From a virus: 40,005 nucleotides of DNA. The notes under the pieces were generated by a model that saw only the letters and a list, made by a program, of their open reading frames with translations, was not told the DNA's origin and made no database searches. Positions 1-7,969 of this stretch are shown here, piece after piece. The translations under genes were made by a program, and so were the position numbers. The DNA is taken from positions 1 to 40,005 of the IMG/VR virus record IMGVR_UViG_3300031277_000010. The stretch is one strand, 5' to 3'. Each line of letters opens with the position of its first letter. The first letter of the stretch is position 1.

Positions 1-127
1 TCCCCTGGGCATTGAGGGCCTCAAGGAGCGCCCGGTTCTGTTTCGTGGCCTCTGCATTCATGACGAACTCGCCACCGTGCGCCATAATCGGAATGGGCTG
101 AGCCGTGTCGCCTTCGATGGGACCACC
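1..127. repeat. 127-bp terminal overlap, left copy (circular assembly)
   Basis: Bases 1-127 are identical to 39879-40005. The overlap lies inside the tape measure gene and the frame is continuous through it. An exact, odd-length overlap of 127 within a coding sequence is what a de Bruijn assembler leaves on a circular or circularly permuted genome; 127 is a common k value. It is therefore read as evidence of completeness, not a biological terminal repeat. Confidence 0.9.
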
Positions 128-1558
128 GAACTGGTAGCTTCCGCCGTTCTTGTTAAACAGATTATCCGGATTCCCTCCGTGCATCGCCTTATAAAGCCAT
201 GCTCCAATGTCTTCCCCTAGTTCATATGCCCAGTCCATGATAGACTTACCAAGTGATTTCGTGGCAGCAATAACACCGTCCACAATAGCTTTCCCTATTG
301 CTTCCCCAACTTCCTTTGCAACGGGTAGGACATCAGCCTTTAGCGCTGCAAGCAGCGTCTTCCATTTCAAGACAATTCGCGTCTGCCAGTCAGCCTCCGG
401 TGTCCCAGCCACTGCATCTTCAGCCGATTTCTTGAATTCAGCAACCCACTTTTCGACAGACGGCAGCGCCGTGTTAATAATCCACGCAAGCGCCGTCTCT
501 ATTTCTGGGAGGAACACGTCTGCAATATTCGACAGTGTTACCTTGACTGCGTTCCAAACAACGCCGATCATGTGAGAGAACCCGCTTTCCATCTTTCCGG
601 ATGCCTGCTCCGTGACACCCTGCACATCGTTGAACTTTTCGAGCGTGTCCGTTAGTTCCTTCCCAGCCTGAGATCCGGCTGCAAACACACCGCGCAAAGC
701 GCGTATGTTCGGAAAGAGTTCCGCCGACTGCTCCGCCGAGAGTTCGGAAACTTTCTGTATCGCCCAAGCGAGTCCCTTTGTAGCAAGCGTAACTTGAGAC
801 AGCTCAATACCGTATTGATGCGCCGCCTCTTTCGCCTGCTCAGTCGGTTTCAAGAAACCCATGATGATGGCGTTTAGTGAAGTGGCCGCCTCAGTGGTCG
901 GCATGTACTTCGTCATCACGGCAAGGGTGGACATTAATTCTTCGATTTTAACGCCAGCCTTGCCAGCGCTGCCGGCGACCATTCCAATAACTGGTGCGAG
1001 TTCGGAGAACTGAGTAACACCATAGTTGACGGTCTGAAACAACAAATCGGAAACGTGCGCCGCCTTGTCGCCTTCCAGGTTGTAAGCATTCAGCACGCGG
1101 GTGATGGCGTCAACCGAGGTTGCAAGCTCAACGTCGCCGGCCACAGCCGCTTTCGTCGCGGCCTTCACGATGTTTGTGGCAGCCGCAAGGTCACGGAAGC
1201 CGGCGGAAACTGCCTGGTAAACCGCCTCTCCGATTTCCGGCATGGATCGGCCCGACTCGTAGGCAACCTCCGTCATGAGGTCCCTATATCCCTTGAGCTC
1301 GTCCTGCCCTTCCTTGAAAAGCGTTGTTATCTTTAGCCAAGCCTTCTCCGCATCGCCCGCGCCCTTCAAGGCTCCAACGGCGATTCCAGCCAGCGCCACA
1401 GTGCCGTATTTCGCGATTTTGCCGAGCGACGTTATTGCCTTCTTCTCGATGTTACGTAGTGTCTTGCCGACATTGTTTGTAACCTTGCTCAAGTCAGCGG
1501 TAAGGGCGCTGGAGACAACCCCAACTTTAATATTAAGAGCCGTTGATAGTGTTGCCAT
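1..1558 (-). CDS. Phage tail tape measure protein, TP901-type (N-terminal and central part; continues across the circular join)
   Basis: Tape measure proteins set siphovirus tail length and leave the tail during DNA ejection. The frame opens with ATG at 1556-1558 behind GAGAAGG and stays open to base 1. It continues at the other end of the window to a TAA at 39742, giving about 564 residues on the circle. The first 200 residues match the TP901 core: a short alanine/glycine stretch, then a helical region with TLFKEGQDELKGYRD and AVSAGFRDLAAATNIVKAA. A C-terminal AHGGEFVMNAEAT motif is typical of these proteins. It is short for a tape measure, so the tail is predicted to be fairly short. It directly follows the frameshifted tail chaperone and precedes the distal tail gene, the canonical order. 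Confidence 0.93.
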   Translation of the reverse strand, partial: MATLSTALNIKVGVVSSALTADLSKVTNNVGKTLRNIEKKAITSLGKIAKYGTVALAGIAVGALKGAGDAEKAWLKITTLFKEGQDELKGYRDLMTEVAYESGRSMPEIGEAVYQAVSAGFRDLAAATNIVKAATKAAVAGDVELATSVDAITRVLNAYNLEGDKAAHVSDLLFQTVNYGVTQFSELAPVIGMVAGSAGKAGVKIEELMSTLAVMTKYMPTTEAATSLNAIIMGFLKPTEQAKEAAHQYGIELSQVTLATKGLAWAIQKVSELSAEQSAELFPNIRALRGVFAAGSQAGKELTDTLEKFNDVQGVTEQASGKMESGFSHMIGVVWNAVKVTLSNIADVFLPEIETALAWIINTALPSVEKWVAEFKKSAEDAVAGTPEADWQTRIVLKWKTLLAALKADVLPVAKEVGEAIGKAIVDGVIAATKSLGKSIMDWAYELGEDIGAWLYKAMHGGNPDNLFNKNGGSYQFGGPIEGDTAQPIPIMAHGGEFVMNAEATKQNRALLEALNAQG

Positions 1559-1560
1559 CG

Positions 1561-2294
1561 TCACCTTCTCAATTTAGAGGCAATGGTCGGTTGCTGCTTT
1601 TCGCTGTTCTTTCTGTCCTCTGTCGCCATCCGCTGTTCTTCAAGTCTCAAGTTTACATATGCGATCATCATCATTTTGTCGGAATCCGGCGCCTCTCGAA
1701 ACTGCGCGGGCATTATGTGAAAGGTCTCGCACACGCGCAGGATTGCATATTCGAGAGTGCGTTCTACTCCCCGGATTCCTCCTGTTCCAAAAAAACCTTC
1801 TCAACCTCCTTGATCCTCGCGGAATCCACTCCGCTTATCCTCATGACCTGAACGGCAACCTTTGAGACAGCCCCGAATGGGATGCCCGATTGTTTCAACT
1901 CCGCGGCCACGCCTTCATAGAATTTCCTCCCCGACAGTTGCGCCGGGTCTACCTCCCATGTTATGCCTCCGTCGCACTTTGTACCATGATAAAACGTCAT
2001 GGCAGCCTGAAGCCTGGTTATGATGCGCTCCTCGCGCTGGAACTCCTCGTCCTCCTTGTCGGGAACCGTAACAAATACCCCTGGCTTTCCCTTCACGGGG
2101 ATCGATTTCCCCGTCACAGGATCGCGCATGACCTTCAAAGGCGGCTTTGGCGAAGGTAGTTCTTCCTCGATCTGCTGGTCAAACCCGAAAGGCACGGAGT
2201 TTATCTGCACCATTACGGCCTCTTGCCCGTCTCGTTCCGGGATGAGAACAACGCTTGCCTTTTGCACAAAATCCGATCTCGAACCGATCTTCAT
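1561..2294 (-). CDS. Tail assembly chaperone, long (GT-type) product made by -1 ribosomal frameshift
   Basis: Reading the first 169 codons from 2294 through the TTG of T TTT TTG (1794-1788) and slipping back one base opens a frame of 75 more codons to TGA at 1563-1561. The product has about 244 residues. The extension contains FHIMPAQFREAPDSD and MMMIAYVNLRLEEQ, resembling the Pro/Asp-Tyr pattern of gpT-like domains, which recruit tail tube subunits. Its stop sits next to the tape measure start at 1558, as in lambda. The extension has no well-placed start of its own, so frameshifting is the simplest way to make it. The frameshift ratio cannot be judged from sequence. Confidence 0.78.
1764..2294 (-). 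CDS. Tail assembly chaperone, short (G-type) product
   Basis: A 176-residue protein in the invariant slot between the tail tube genes and the tape measure, where gpG-type chaperones coat the tape measure during tail assembly. Start ATG at 2294 follows AGGAGGAGTC. The protein is charged and ends VFLEQEESGE with a TAG stop. Eight codons before the stop the message contains the heptamer T TTT TTG (1794-1788) in the register needed for -1 slippage. The -1 frame is then open for 75 codons, giving the long product annotated separately. Function rests on position plus the slippery site, since chaperones are poorly conserved in sequence. Confidence 0.82.
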   Translation of the reverse strand: MKIGSRSDFVQKASVVLIPERDGQEAVMVQINSVPFGFDQQIEEELPSPKPPLKVMRDPVTGKSIPVKGKPGVFVTVPDKEDEEFQREERIITRLQAAMTFYHGTKCDGGITWEVDPAQLSGRKFYEGVAAELKQSGIPFGAVSKVAVQVMRISGVDSARIKEVEKVFLEQEESGE

Positions 2295-2302
2295 GACTCC
2301 TC

Positions 2303-3220
2303 CTATGCTGGGAAAATAGTATAAATTCTCGGCGTGGTGCTTTTAAGAGATAACCCCCAGCTAGTTTCTGCACCCTCTCCAAAACTTATCGACTCGTAAG
2401 CGATTTTCTCAATCATCAACGTGTGATCAAGTGCACCGTTTTTGTAGATGTCTATGTACATATCCCACGTTTTAGTTACACCCTCCATGTCTCTTCGGAA
2501 GTCAACGCCCCAGATGTCAATCTTGTATCCTACAGGAGGTAGATACAAATACTCGGTGCGTATCTGGAAAGAGAGCGTTTCCGTTGTTATGAACGTTGAC
2601 GAGCACTGAACGCCGGTCGTGTACTTCGTCCAAGTCTTCTTTACTGTAACAGGGAACACAACGGACGAACCAGGACTGCCACCATCAACCGTTACTCCTG
2701 TGGTAAAAGCAGTATTGTGCGGCACCTGGGCCTTTGCCCAAAAGTCGACGTATAATTGCTCGTCGACTGTCTGCGGTATGAACTGCGCGTTCGTCGACAT
2801 GGAGCCACCAGCCGTTGTCATAGGCGCAAGACGCTGGGCGATAGTTACTCCATCTGGACTCACACCGTTTGTGTACATCGGCGTATAAAGATTGGTAAGG
2901 TTCCAATCGTGGTTGAAATCACTCGGAGACGGACAGATATTCTTTGACCCCGATGTTGTAACGGCTGTCGTGAACTGCGGCACAACGTCGTAAATATCCT
3001 TGTTCGCGTACTTCCACGACAGAGCAACATCTACCCTGTTTTCTTCGCCACGCCGTAACTGATACCCGTTCCTGGTTCTTATCCTCTGCACTTCATGCGG
3101 CCTTGTCATGAAGAGGCTCGCATCTTCAAGGGTAAGCGTAATCTCCTCCTTTTCGCCCGTGCGTTTACCGTCACGGAAAGTTACAACCACGTCCCTTGAA
3201 GTGAAAACCTCTTCAGTCAT
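2303..3220 (-). CDS. Second tail-tube-like protein with an inserted jelly-roll (carbohydrate-binding-like) domain
   Basis: A 305-residue protein whose start overlaps the stop of the tube gene as TAATG. Residues 11-71 align by eye with the start of that tube protein, for example the QRIRTRNGYQLRRGEEN stretch against QTIKDRGALSHLRLGEED. Its last 55 residues (TWDMYIDIYKNG through SISFGEGAETSWGLSL) align with the tube C-terminus. Between them, residues about 94-246 form an insert with the rhythm of a jelly-roll CBM: VDEQLYVDFWAKAQ, TWTKYTTGVQ, TETLSFQI, YKIDIWGVDF. The likely role is a decorated tube subunit or a tail terminal adaptor exposing a sugar-binding domain. The duplication is visible; the function is inferred. 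Confidence 0.7.
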   Translation of the reverse strand: MTEEVFTSRDVVVTFRDGKRTGEKEEITLTLEDASLFMTRPHEVQRIRTRNGYQLRRGEENRVDVALSWKYANKDIYDVVPQFTTAVTTSGSKNICPSPSDFNHDWNLTNLYTPMYTNGVSPDGVTIAQRLAPMTTAGGSMSTNAQFIPQTVDEQLYVDFWAKAQVPHNTAFTTGVTVDGGSPGSSVVFPVTVKKTWTKYTTGVQCSSTFITTETLSFQIRTEYLYLPPVGYKIDIWGVDFRRDMEGVTKTWDMYIDIYKNGALDHTLMIEKIAYESISFGEGAETSWGLSLKSTTPRIYTIFPA

Positions 3221-3714
3221 TAAGACACCGAGGGGCTTGTGGTGGCGCAGATTCCAGAAAACGAAAGCTTGATTCCATCCGCAGCCTCGTTAAGGCTGAA
3301 CTCCGTACACGCAAAATCCGAGCACTCTACTGTCTCCGTGCTGCTCCCGTCCACGTCCGAGTAGACGATGGAAAGATCCGTAGTCCATACGTCGGAAGCA
3401 TCTTCCGTAGTCGACACCCAGGAAGCAGACACTGCAGCAGATTCTCCGAAGAGCGCCTCGTAAACAGTAATACCGGACGCTGCGGCAAGCCCGCGATAGT
3501 AGGCTGAAAAGGACACCTCAAGCGGATCCTCTTCCCCGAGTCGAAGGTGAGACAAGGCGCCTCGGTCCTTGATCGTCTGGACATTCTGCTTTCTATTAAT
3601 GGCAATGTCCCCCATGTCGAAAGTGACCTCCAGCGTATTCGGAGTCCCCGACCCGTCCTTGATGGTTAGAACACCATCCCTATTCGTCATCACAACAGAG
3701 CCTTGCAGAGTCAT
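3220..3714 (-). CDS. Major tail tube protein
   Basis: A 164-residue, beta-rich protein directly after the tail terminator gene and two genes before the chaperone, the standard place for the major tail tube subunit, which polymerises into the non-contractile tube. Start ATG at 3714 follows TTAGGAGG. The size and pattern (LEVTFDMGDIAINRKQNVQ, then a conserved LGEEDPLEVSFSAYY core and C-terminal FSLNEAADGIKLSFSG) suit the tube beta-sandwich fold. The following gene is a larger paralogue. Assigned by position, size and fold pattern, not by a recognised family name. Confidence 0.78.
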   Translation of the reverse strand: MTLQGSVVMTNRDGVLTIKDGSGTPNTLEVTFDMGDIAINRKQNVQTIKDRGALSHLRLGEEDPLEVSFSAYYRGLAAASGITVYEALFGESAAVSASWVSTTEDASDVWTTDLSIVYSDVDGSSTETVECSDFACTEFSLNEAADGIKLSFSGICATTSPSVS

Positions 3715-3726
3715 TAACTTCGCCTC

Positions 3727-4284
3727 CTAAACAGGATAAACGTAAAAATCAGCTTGAAATAATTGATCGAACACGCCGTCGGTTATCGTCTTTGTGTTGC
3801 TGGTTGTTTCGTAAAACTTCATGAATCCGAGTTGATTCACGCCGTCCGTCACTTCAACACATGCCTTCGTAAAACCCATTGTAAGGTCATACGCGATTCT
3901 ATGGACCGTATAGAGTTCATCCACACCGGCCTGGGCTATCCTCGCGGATATGAAAATAGTCATGAGTCCGGATGCGTACCAGTCCCCCTTTCTCTTACTC
4001 TCGTCCGTGATCGAGAATCCAACCTTGCACCACTTCGGCCAATTAGCAAGGTCTGGCTCTTCTCCTTCAACTATAATCCTCACGTCTGAGTCGCATGTGT
4101 TGCGAAGGTGCCGTAAAATCGAGCCTAGTATAAACCGCTGCTCTATCACGAAAGGCACCCTCCAATTGATCGTTGCCGTGGTTGATGTCTCATCCTCGTC
4201 CGGTTCCCAGTACCCACCGAGTCCGAGAGACAACCCGTCATCAACAAACCCGAGAAGTCCAATAGATTCAGCATATTCGACCAC
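3727..4284 (-). CDS. Tail terminator / tail completion protein (probable)
   Basis: A 185-residue protein immediately upstream of the tube gene, where siphoviruses keep the protein that caps the tail tube and joins it to the head. It contains WRVPFVIEQRFILGSILRHLRN followed by a long beta-rich C-terminal half. The start appears to be GTG at 4284, one base after the esterase stop, so translation is probably coupled. It is slightly longer than most terminators. The assignment relies mainly on gene order. Confidence 0.55.
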   Translation of the reverse strand: MVEYAESIGLLGFVDDGLSLGLGGYWEPDEDETSTTATINWRVPFVIEQRFILGSILRHLRNTCDSDVRIIVEGEEPDLANWPKWCKVGFSITDESKRKGDWYASGLMTIFISARIAQAGVDELYTVHRIAYDLTMGFTKACVEVTDGVNQLGFMKFYETTSNTKTITDGVFDQLFQADFYVYPV

Positions 4285-4285
4285 A

Positions 4286-5545
4286 TCACACCCAGTTAAT
4301 CGTAAGGGCCATTGTAGAGCTCGTCGCCCTGGTTATAGTCAGCTCGTCTTCGTCTGCGTCATAACTCCAATCCGTGAAGGGTGAGCCGTCGTCCGTTATA
4401 CTGGTCGGCTCCGTATCGATCCCCGTAAGGACTATTTCTACCTCGCCGGCGGTTGCCGTGTTGTAGTTGACATACATGGTGCTTCCAGTAGGGGCCATCC
4501 CAGCAGAAGCTGTGTCCCACTCGAACCCGATTAGATTGTAGGTGTAGTCAACGTCTATCGTATTCGTGGCAACGTCCGCGTTTATGATGACCTTGCAAAG
4601 CACTTCATCAAGTGACTTAGTGATTGTCACCCAGTGCCACTTACCGTTACGGTCTGCGGTGAAGTCGATATCGTTCCGCTCGAAAGCGTCGGTATCGAAG
4701 TTTTCTATATAATCGAGAGCGTCTGATGCGGCCACGATATCCCACGCATGGCCTCCGGTAGACACCACTTCGACGTGGCTATTGGTCGGGCAAAGGGCCT
4801 CGACGCACGCCTTCAACTGGGCATATTCGTTCTGTTGGTTGTCGTGAACCTCGTCATCGTCAAGAGCATAGGCGATATAAATCCCAGTACCGCACGCGCA
4901 GTTCCTTATCAGGCTACCGTCCGCATTGTAAATCCCGTTCTGGATTTTCAGCGGCCTTAGTTGCTCATACCGATAATTCATGTTCGGAAGCGACGTGAGA
5001 TTCGTGATTAGGTGCTGGTTATAGCCGCCCCCGTAGTGCCGGACCATGAAGAACGAAGCGCCTGCATCACCGCTCTGCCAGCCATAGGCCATGTCGCTGG
5101 ATACCGGGGCGATAGCGATAACTCCGGCAATAGTCCGGTATGTCCCACCAATCGCAATATTTCTGCACGCATACGACAGGGCTGCCGCGGCTCCCATGGA
5201 GAAACCTGCCATGTAAACCCTCGACGCATCATAGGCTATTCCCTGTGCAAACAGATAGGGGAACAAGAGGCTCGTGTGCCTCTGCGCTTCCATACACGCA
5301 AAATGCGACTGGTCATACGCCGTCATCGCAACGAAGATCCAACCCTTATCCATGCACGCCTGAAAGAAGTCTGAATCCTGCTCGATTTCAGAGTAGCTTC
5401 GCGAGTATGAATGCCAGCAAATGAGAACGGGGGGCGGTGATCCTGGATCATACCCAGGCGGTAGCTGGTAAACAAACGTTTCGGCAACGCCTGTTCCGGT
5501 CTGCTTGCCGGTCAAAGAAACCGTAGTTGGGCTATATGCTGTCAT
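4286..5545 (-). CDS. Alpha/beta-hydrolase esterase with C-terminal beta domain, encoded in the virion operon
   Basis: A 419-residue protein. Residues 20-285 form an alpha/beta-hydrolase of the feruloyl-/acetylxylan-esterase and dienelactone-hydrolase type: VLICWHSYSRSYSE (oxyanion side), nucleophile elbow GFSMGA with Ser116, an acidic loop ALDDDEVH near 228-234 supplying the Asp, and His266 in TGGHAWD. Residues about 290-419 are a beta-rich tail (NADVATNTIDVDYTYNLIG, SPFTDWSYDADEDELTITR) of Ig-like character, probably for attachment. No signal peptide is present, so it is likely built into the particle instead of being secreted. It overlaps the previous gene by four bases and lies in a fibre cassette. 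The likely role is de-esterifying surface or environmental polysaccharide; the substrate is unknown. Confidence 0.75.
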   Translation of the reverse strand: MTAYSPTTVSLTGKQTGTGVAETFVYQLPPGYDPGSPPPVLICWHSYSRSYSEIEQDSDFFQACMDKGWIFVAMTAYDQSHFACMEAQRHTSLLFPYLFAQGIAYDASRVYMAGFSMGAAAALSYACRNIAIGGTYRTIAGVIAIAPVSSDMAYGWQSGDAGASFFMVRHYGGGYNQHLITNLTSLPNMNYRYEQLRPLKIQNGIYNADGSLIRNCACGTGIYIAYALDDDEVHDNQQNEYAQLKACVEALCPTNSHVEVVSTGGHAWDIVAASDALDYIENFDTDAFERNDIDFTADRNGKWHWVTITKSLDEVLCKVIINADVATNTIDVDYTYNLIGFEWDTASAGMAPTGSTMYVNYNTATAGEVEIVLTGIDTEPTSITDDGSPFTDWSYDADEDELTITRATSSTMALTINWV

Positions 5546-5997
5546 GAGGGCAAATCCAAAGTAGAACCCCAGTGCGCGAGTTCTCCACTTTCGTATGTGT
5601 AAACCTTCGTGAGAGTTCCGACCAGTCCCGTTGAGCCATCATGCGCCGCATAGTTCGTGTCCGAGTCGTAGTAGTCGATTACCATTTGCGTAACCTTGCC
5701 GGATACGGAGTCCCTCGTTATTTTCCTGCACCAAGCGAACTGCTGGCATAGCCCGAGCATGGCTTTAATCGAGGGGTCACTCGCAAGATTCCCGAGGGCC
5801 GCTGTCTTGATCTTGTAACTTGACCCTGAAATCAGCTCAACCATTGAATACCAGATGTTGTTCCACGCAGACACCTCCCCGAGAACCTTGGTCATGGCCC
5901 CCTTGTTGAACTCATAGTGATCCCCGGCATCCGTGATTAAGTAGGCGAGTTTGTCTATAACAATTTTCATTGCAGCAACGTCGGTTTCGAGAGTCAT
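5542..5997 (-). CDS. Uncharacterised protein in the fibre-esterase cassette
   Basis: A 151-residue protein of unknown function. The N-terminal 50 residues are helical (TDVAAMKIVIDKLAYLITDAG). The C-terminal half is beta-rich with many aromatics (VIDYYDSDTNYAAHDG, KVYTYESGELAHWGSTLDL). Start ATG at 5997 follows GGAGCTCATGA. It overlaps the esterase start by four bases and follows the second fibre protein, so it is probably a linker or baseplate for those appendages. No family recognised. Confidence 0.6.
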   Translation of the reverse strand: MTLETDVAAMKIVIDKLAYLITDAGDHYEFNKGAMTKVLGEVSAWNNIWYSMVELISGSSYKIKTAALGNLASDPSIKAMLGLCQQFAWCRKITRDSVSGKVTQMVIDYYDSDTNYAAHDGSTGLVGTLTKVYTYESGELAHWGSTLDLPS

Positions 5998-6007
5998 TCA
6001 TGAGCTC

Positions 6008-6997
6008 CTATTTCCATTGTTCCCCGTTCGCGTCCCACCCGATGCACCAGATGCACCCGTCTATTACATAATCTTTCGCCACCTCAATGTTTGTTGCAAT
6101 CCCATCGAAATAAAGGTCGAATCCGGTTGTAGTGTAGTTAGTGGCCCTGAGTTTCACGCGGCTTATTGTTCCGGTGTATGAGTAGAAATTTAGACTTACA
6201 TGAAGAATCTGGCTGCACCCATACGTGAGAACATACGTAATATATTCGCTTGCACTGCCCCCGGTAGTAGTGCCGGTCACCTTAAACGGGATCGTCCGCA
6301 TGGCGCCGCGAACTTCCGTATGCGTTCCATCGTCGTCCCAGTCCTGGCAAATAACGGATCGATCATTGGGATGTTCCATGAACCTTCCTGCCGTAGATCC
6401 CCAGGCAAGGTTGACACAATCAACATAGTGGTACATGTCGATTATACCGGGCTCATTCGCTTCGATTCCTACCCTGAAATCGGTTGCCGTTGTGGGCACC
6501 GTGAATGTGTGATATATTTCTTGCCACGTTTCCCAGTTCGCAACGTCATAGGCCCTGGAATACTTGAAGTTCGTCCCATCATAAAAATAGAGATACGTTT
6601 CTCCCGGCGTGCCTGAACCAGTCGAAGACTTCAGGTACAACATGGCAGACATGGTAAACGTCTTCCCCATCGCCTGCGTTATGTCAACCTGGTTCCTAAC
6701 ACTTTGCTGTATCTGGCTCGCCCCACCGTCTGTTGACGTCTTTGTAATCTTCAAACAATGCTCGCCAAAGTAAACCGTTCCTGACTCTCTGGCGTAAACC
6801 CCGTAAGCATTGACTCCCCAAGCGTCCGGCCTGCCCGTTGTGCCCTGGGACCAGCTCTCAAATGCCCCGTTCCTGACAAGGTTTGCCTGACCCGTGAATG
6901 CAAGTTGCCTCCCCGTGTAGTTCTTGTCTATCCCTCCAGCAAATGAGAAGTCCCTGGCGGGAGAGGAAATCGTAGGCTTTGATATTCTCGGGCTCAT
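6008..6997 (-). CDS. Carbohydrate-binding-type fibre protein B (paralogue of the next upstream gene)
   Basis: A 329-residue virion-operon protein. After about 35 residues of linker it has NLVRNGAFESWSQGT (39-53), the start of a jelly-roll CBM of the CBM4/9-like type, then ARES (69-72), FGEHCLKITKT and a core around TWQEIYHTFTVPTTATDFRVG. The C-terminal 110 residues are a second beta domain starting AMRTIPFKVTG. The same motifs appear in the neighbouring 7001-7969 gene, so the pair arose by duplication. Expected role: surface binding through sugar recognition. It lacks the long repeats of a trimeric spike. Confidence 0.7.
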   Translation of the reverse strand: MSPRISKPTISSPARDFSFAGGIDKNYTGRQLAFTGQANLVRNGAFESWSQGTTGRPDAWGVNAYGVYARESGTVYFGEHCLKITKTSTDGGASQIQQSVRNQVDITQAMGKTFTMSAMLYLKSSTGSGTPGETYLYFYDGTNFKYSRAYDVANWETWQEIYHTFTVPTTATDFRVGIEANEPGIIDMYHYVDCVNLAWGSTAGRFMEHPNDRSVICQDWDDDGTHTEVRGAMRTIPFKVTGTTTGGSASEYITYVLTYGCSQILHVSLNFYSYTGTISRVKLRATNYTTTGFDLYFDGIATNIEVAKDYVIDGCIWCIGWDANGEQWK

Positions 6998-7000
6998 GGA

Positions 7001-7969
7001 TTAGCTGGCTCCCCATACGCTGAGATAATCGTACCAGCCGAACCCGATGGCTATGCCGCGCACCTGAATCGTTCCAGCTGCGCCGAAGTTCGTTCCATCT
7101 ATCGCGCGCAGCTTCAGGTTGAACCCGTTCGAAGCGAGAGTGTGCGCCGTCACAACAACATCTTGCGGAGCAGGCCCACCGGTCCCTGCCGAGTAACACA
7201 TCGCCAATACCGCCCATGTCGTCCCTGGTCGGTTGTCAGGGGAAGTCTGGTCGTATGTATAAGTTCCGGATTCAACAGTGTTGGTCGATGTACAGGCCCA
7301 GGACGTCTTGAATGGAATCACGCGAATCCCACCTTGGCAGTGGGTGTAAGCGCTCGTGTCCTCATACCCCGCCGCAAACATGGCGTAGTCCGTCGCATTC
7401 GGAGAATACGGAGTCAGGGCCGCACCCATCTCGATCTGCAGCGCGTCCACGTACGCGTCAGCCGTGGCGCTCGACGGAATGGCGCACTCGATGATTCCCT
7501 GGCATCGTGTAGCAGAGGCCGAAAATTGCTTAGATACTGATATCCGCGTGAAATCCGAACCTGTACTCGCGTAGTCTGACATTGTGGTAGAAACACCGTC
7601 ATTCAGCCCCACGCGCACCATGTTAGCCTCGCTCGTCTTGACGTAGAGAGACACGGTAAACCAGTTGCTTTTCGCAAGCCCCTTGATGATCGGGAAGCAC
7701 TCACAGTAAAGGTATGATGCGGCACTGTCACCAGTAGCCTTGGATACCTTCGTGCAGTAGTTCCCAAAGAAGTGTTGCGTTGATTCCCTGGCGATAGTTC
7801 CATCCCCATCGTCCCAGGAAAACCCATCCGGCGCTACTGACGTTCCTTGTAGCCATGACAGGAAAGCAGAATTCTTGACAAGATTCGTCTTCCCCTTGTC
7901 AAGAACATAGTTCAGGTTGTCGGCTGATAGCTGCGTGGTATTATCAACGAAACGAAATGCGTCAGTCAT
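7001..7969 (-). CDS. Carbohydrate-binding-type fibre protein A (paralogue of the next downstream gene)
   Basis: A 322-residue protein with NLVKNSAFLSWLQGT (29-43), ARES (60-63), FGNYCTKVSKA, a jelly-roll core containing WFTVSLYVKTSEA and VDALQIEMG, and a C-terminal beta domain beginning IRVIPFKTSW. The N-terminal segment FRFVDNTTQLSADNLNYVLDKG probably anchors it to the particle. The domain layout is the same as protein B. Start ATG at 7969 overlaps the neck gene stop by four bases. The likely role is adhesion to a host or environmental glycan; no enzymatic motif was seen. Confidence 0.7.
   Translation of the reverse strand: MTDAFRFVDNTTQLSADNLNYVLDKGKTNLVKNSAFLSWLQGTSVAPDGFSWDDGDGTIARESTQHFFGNYCTKVSKATGDSAASYLYCECFPIIKGLAKSNWFTVSLYVKTSEANMVRVGLNDGVSTTMSDYASTGSDFTRISVSKQFSASATRCQGIIECAIPSSATADAYVDALQIEMGAALTPYSPNATDYAMFAAGYEDTSAYTHCQGGIRVIPFKTSWACTSTNTVESGTYTYDQTSPDNRPGTTWAVLAMCYSAGTGGPAPQDVVVTAHTLASNGFNLKLRAIDGTNFGAAGTIQVRGIAIGFGWYDYLSVWGAS

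Noticed and set aside
1-127. Biological direct terminal repeat
   Set aside because: The repeat is within the tape measure coding frame, is exactly 127 bases and keeps the frame. An assembly k-mer overlap on a circle is simpler.
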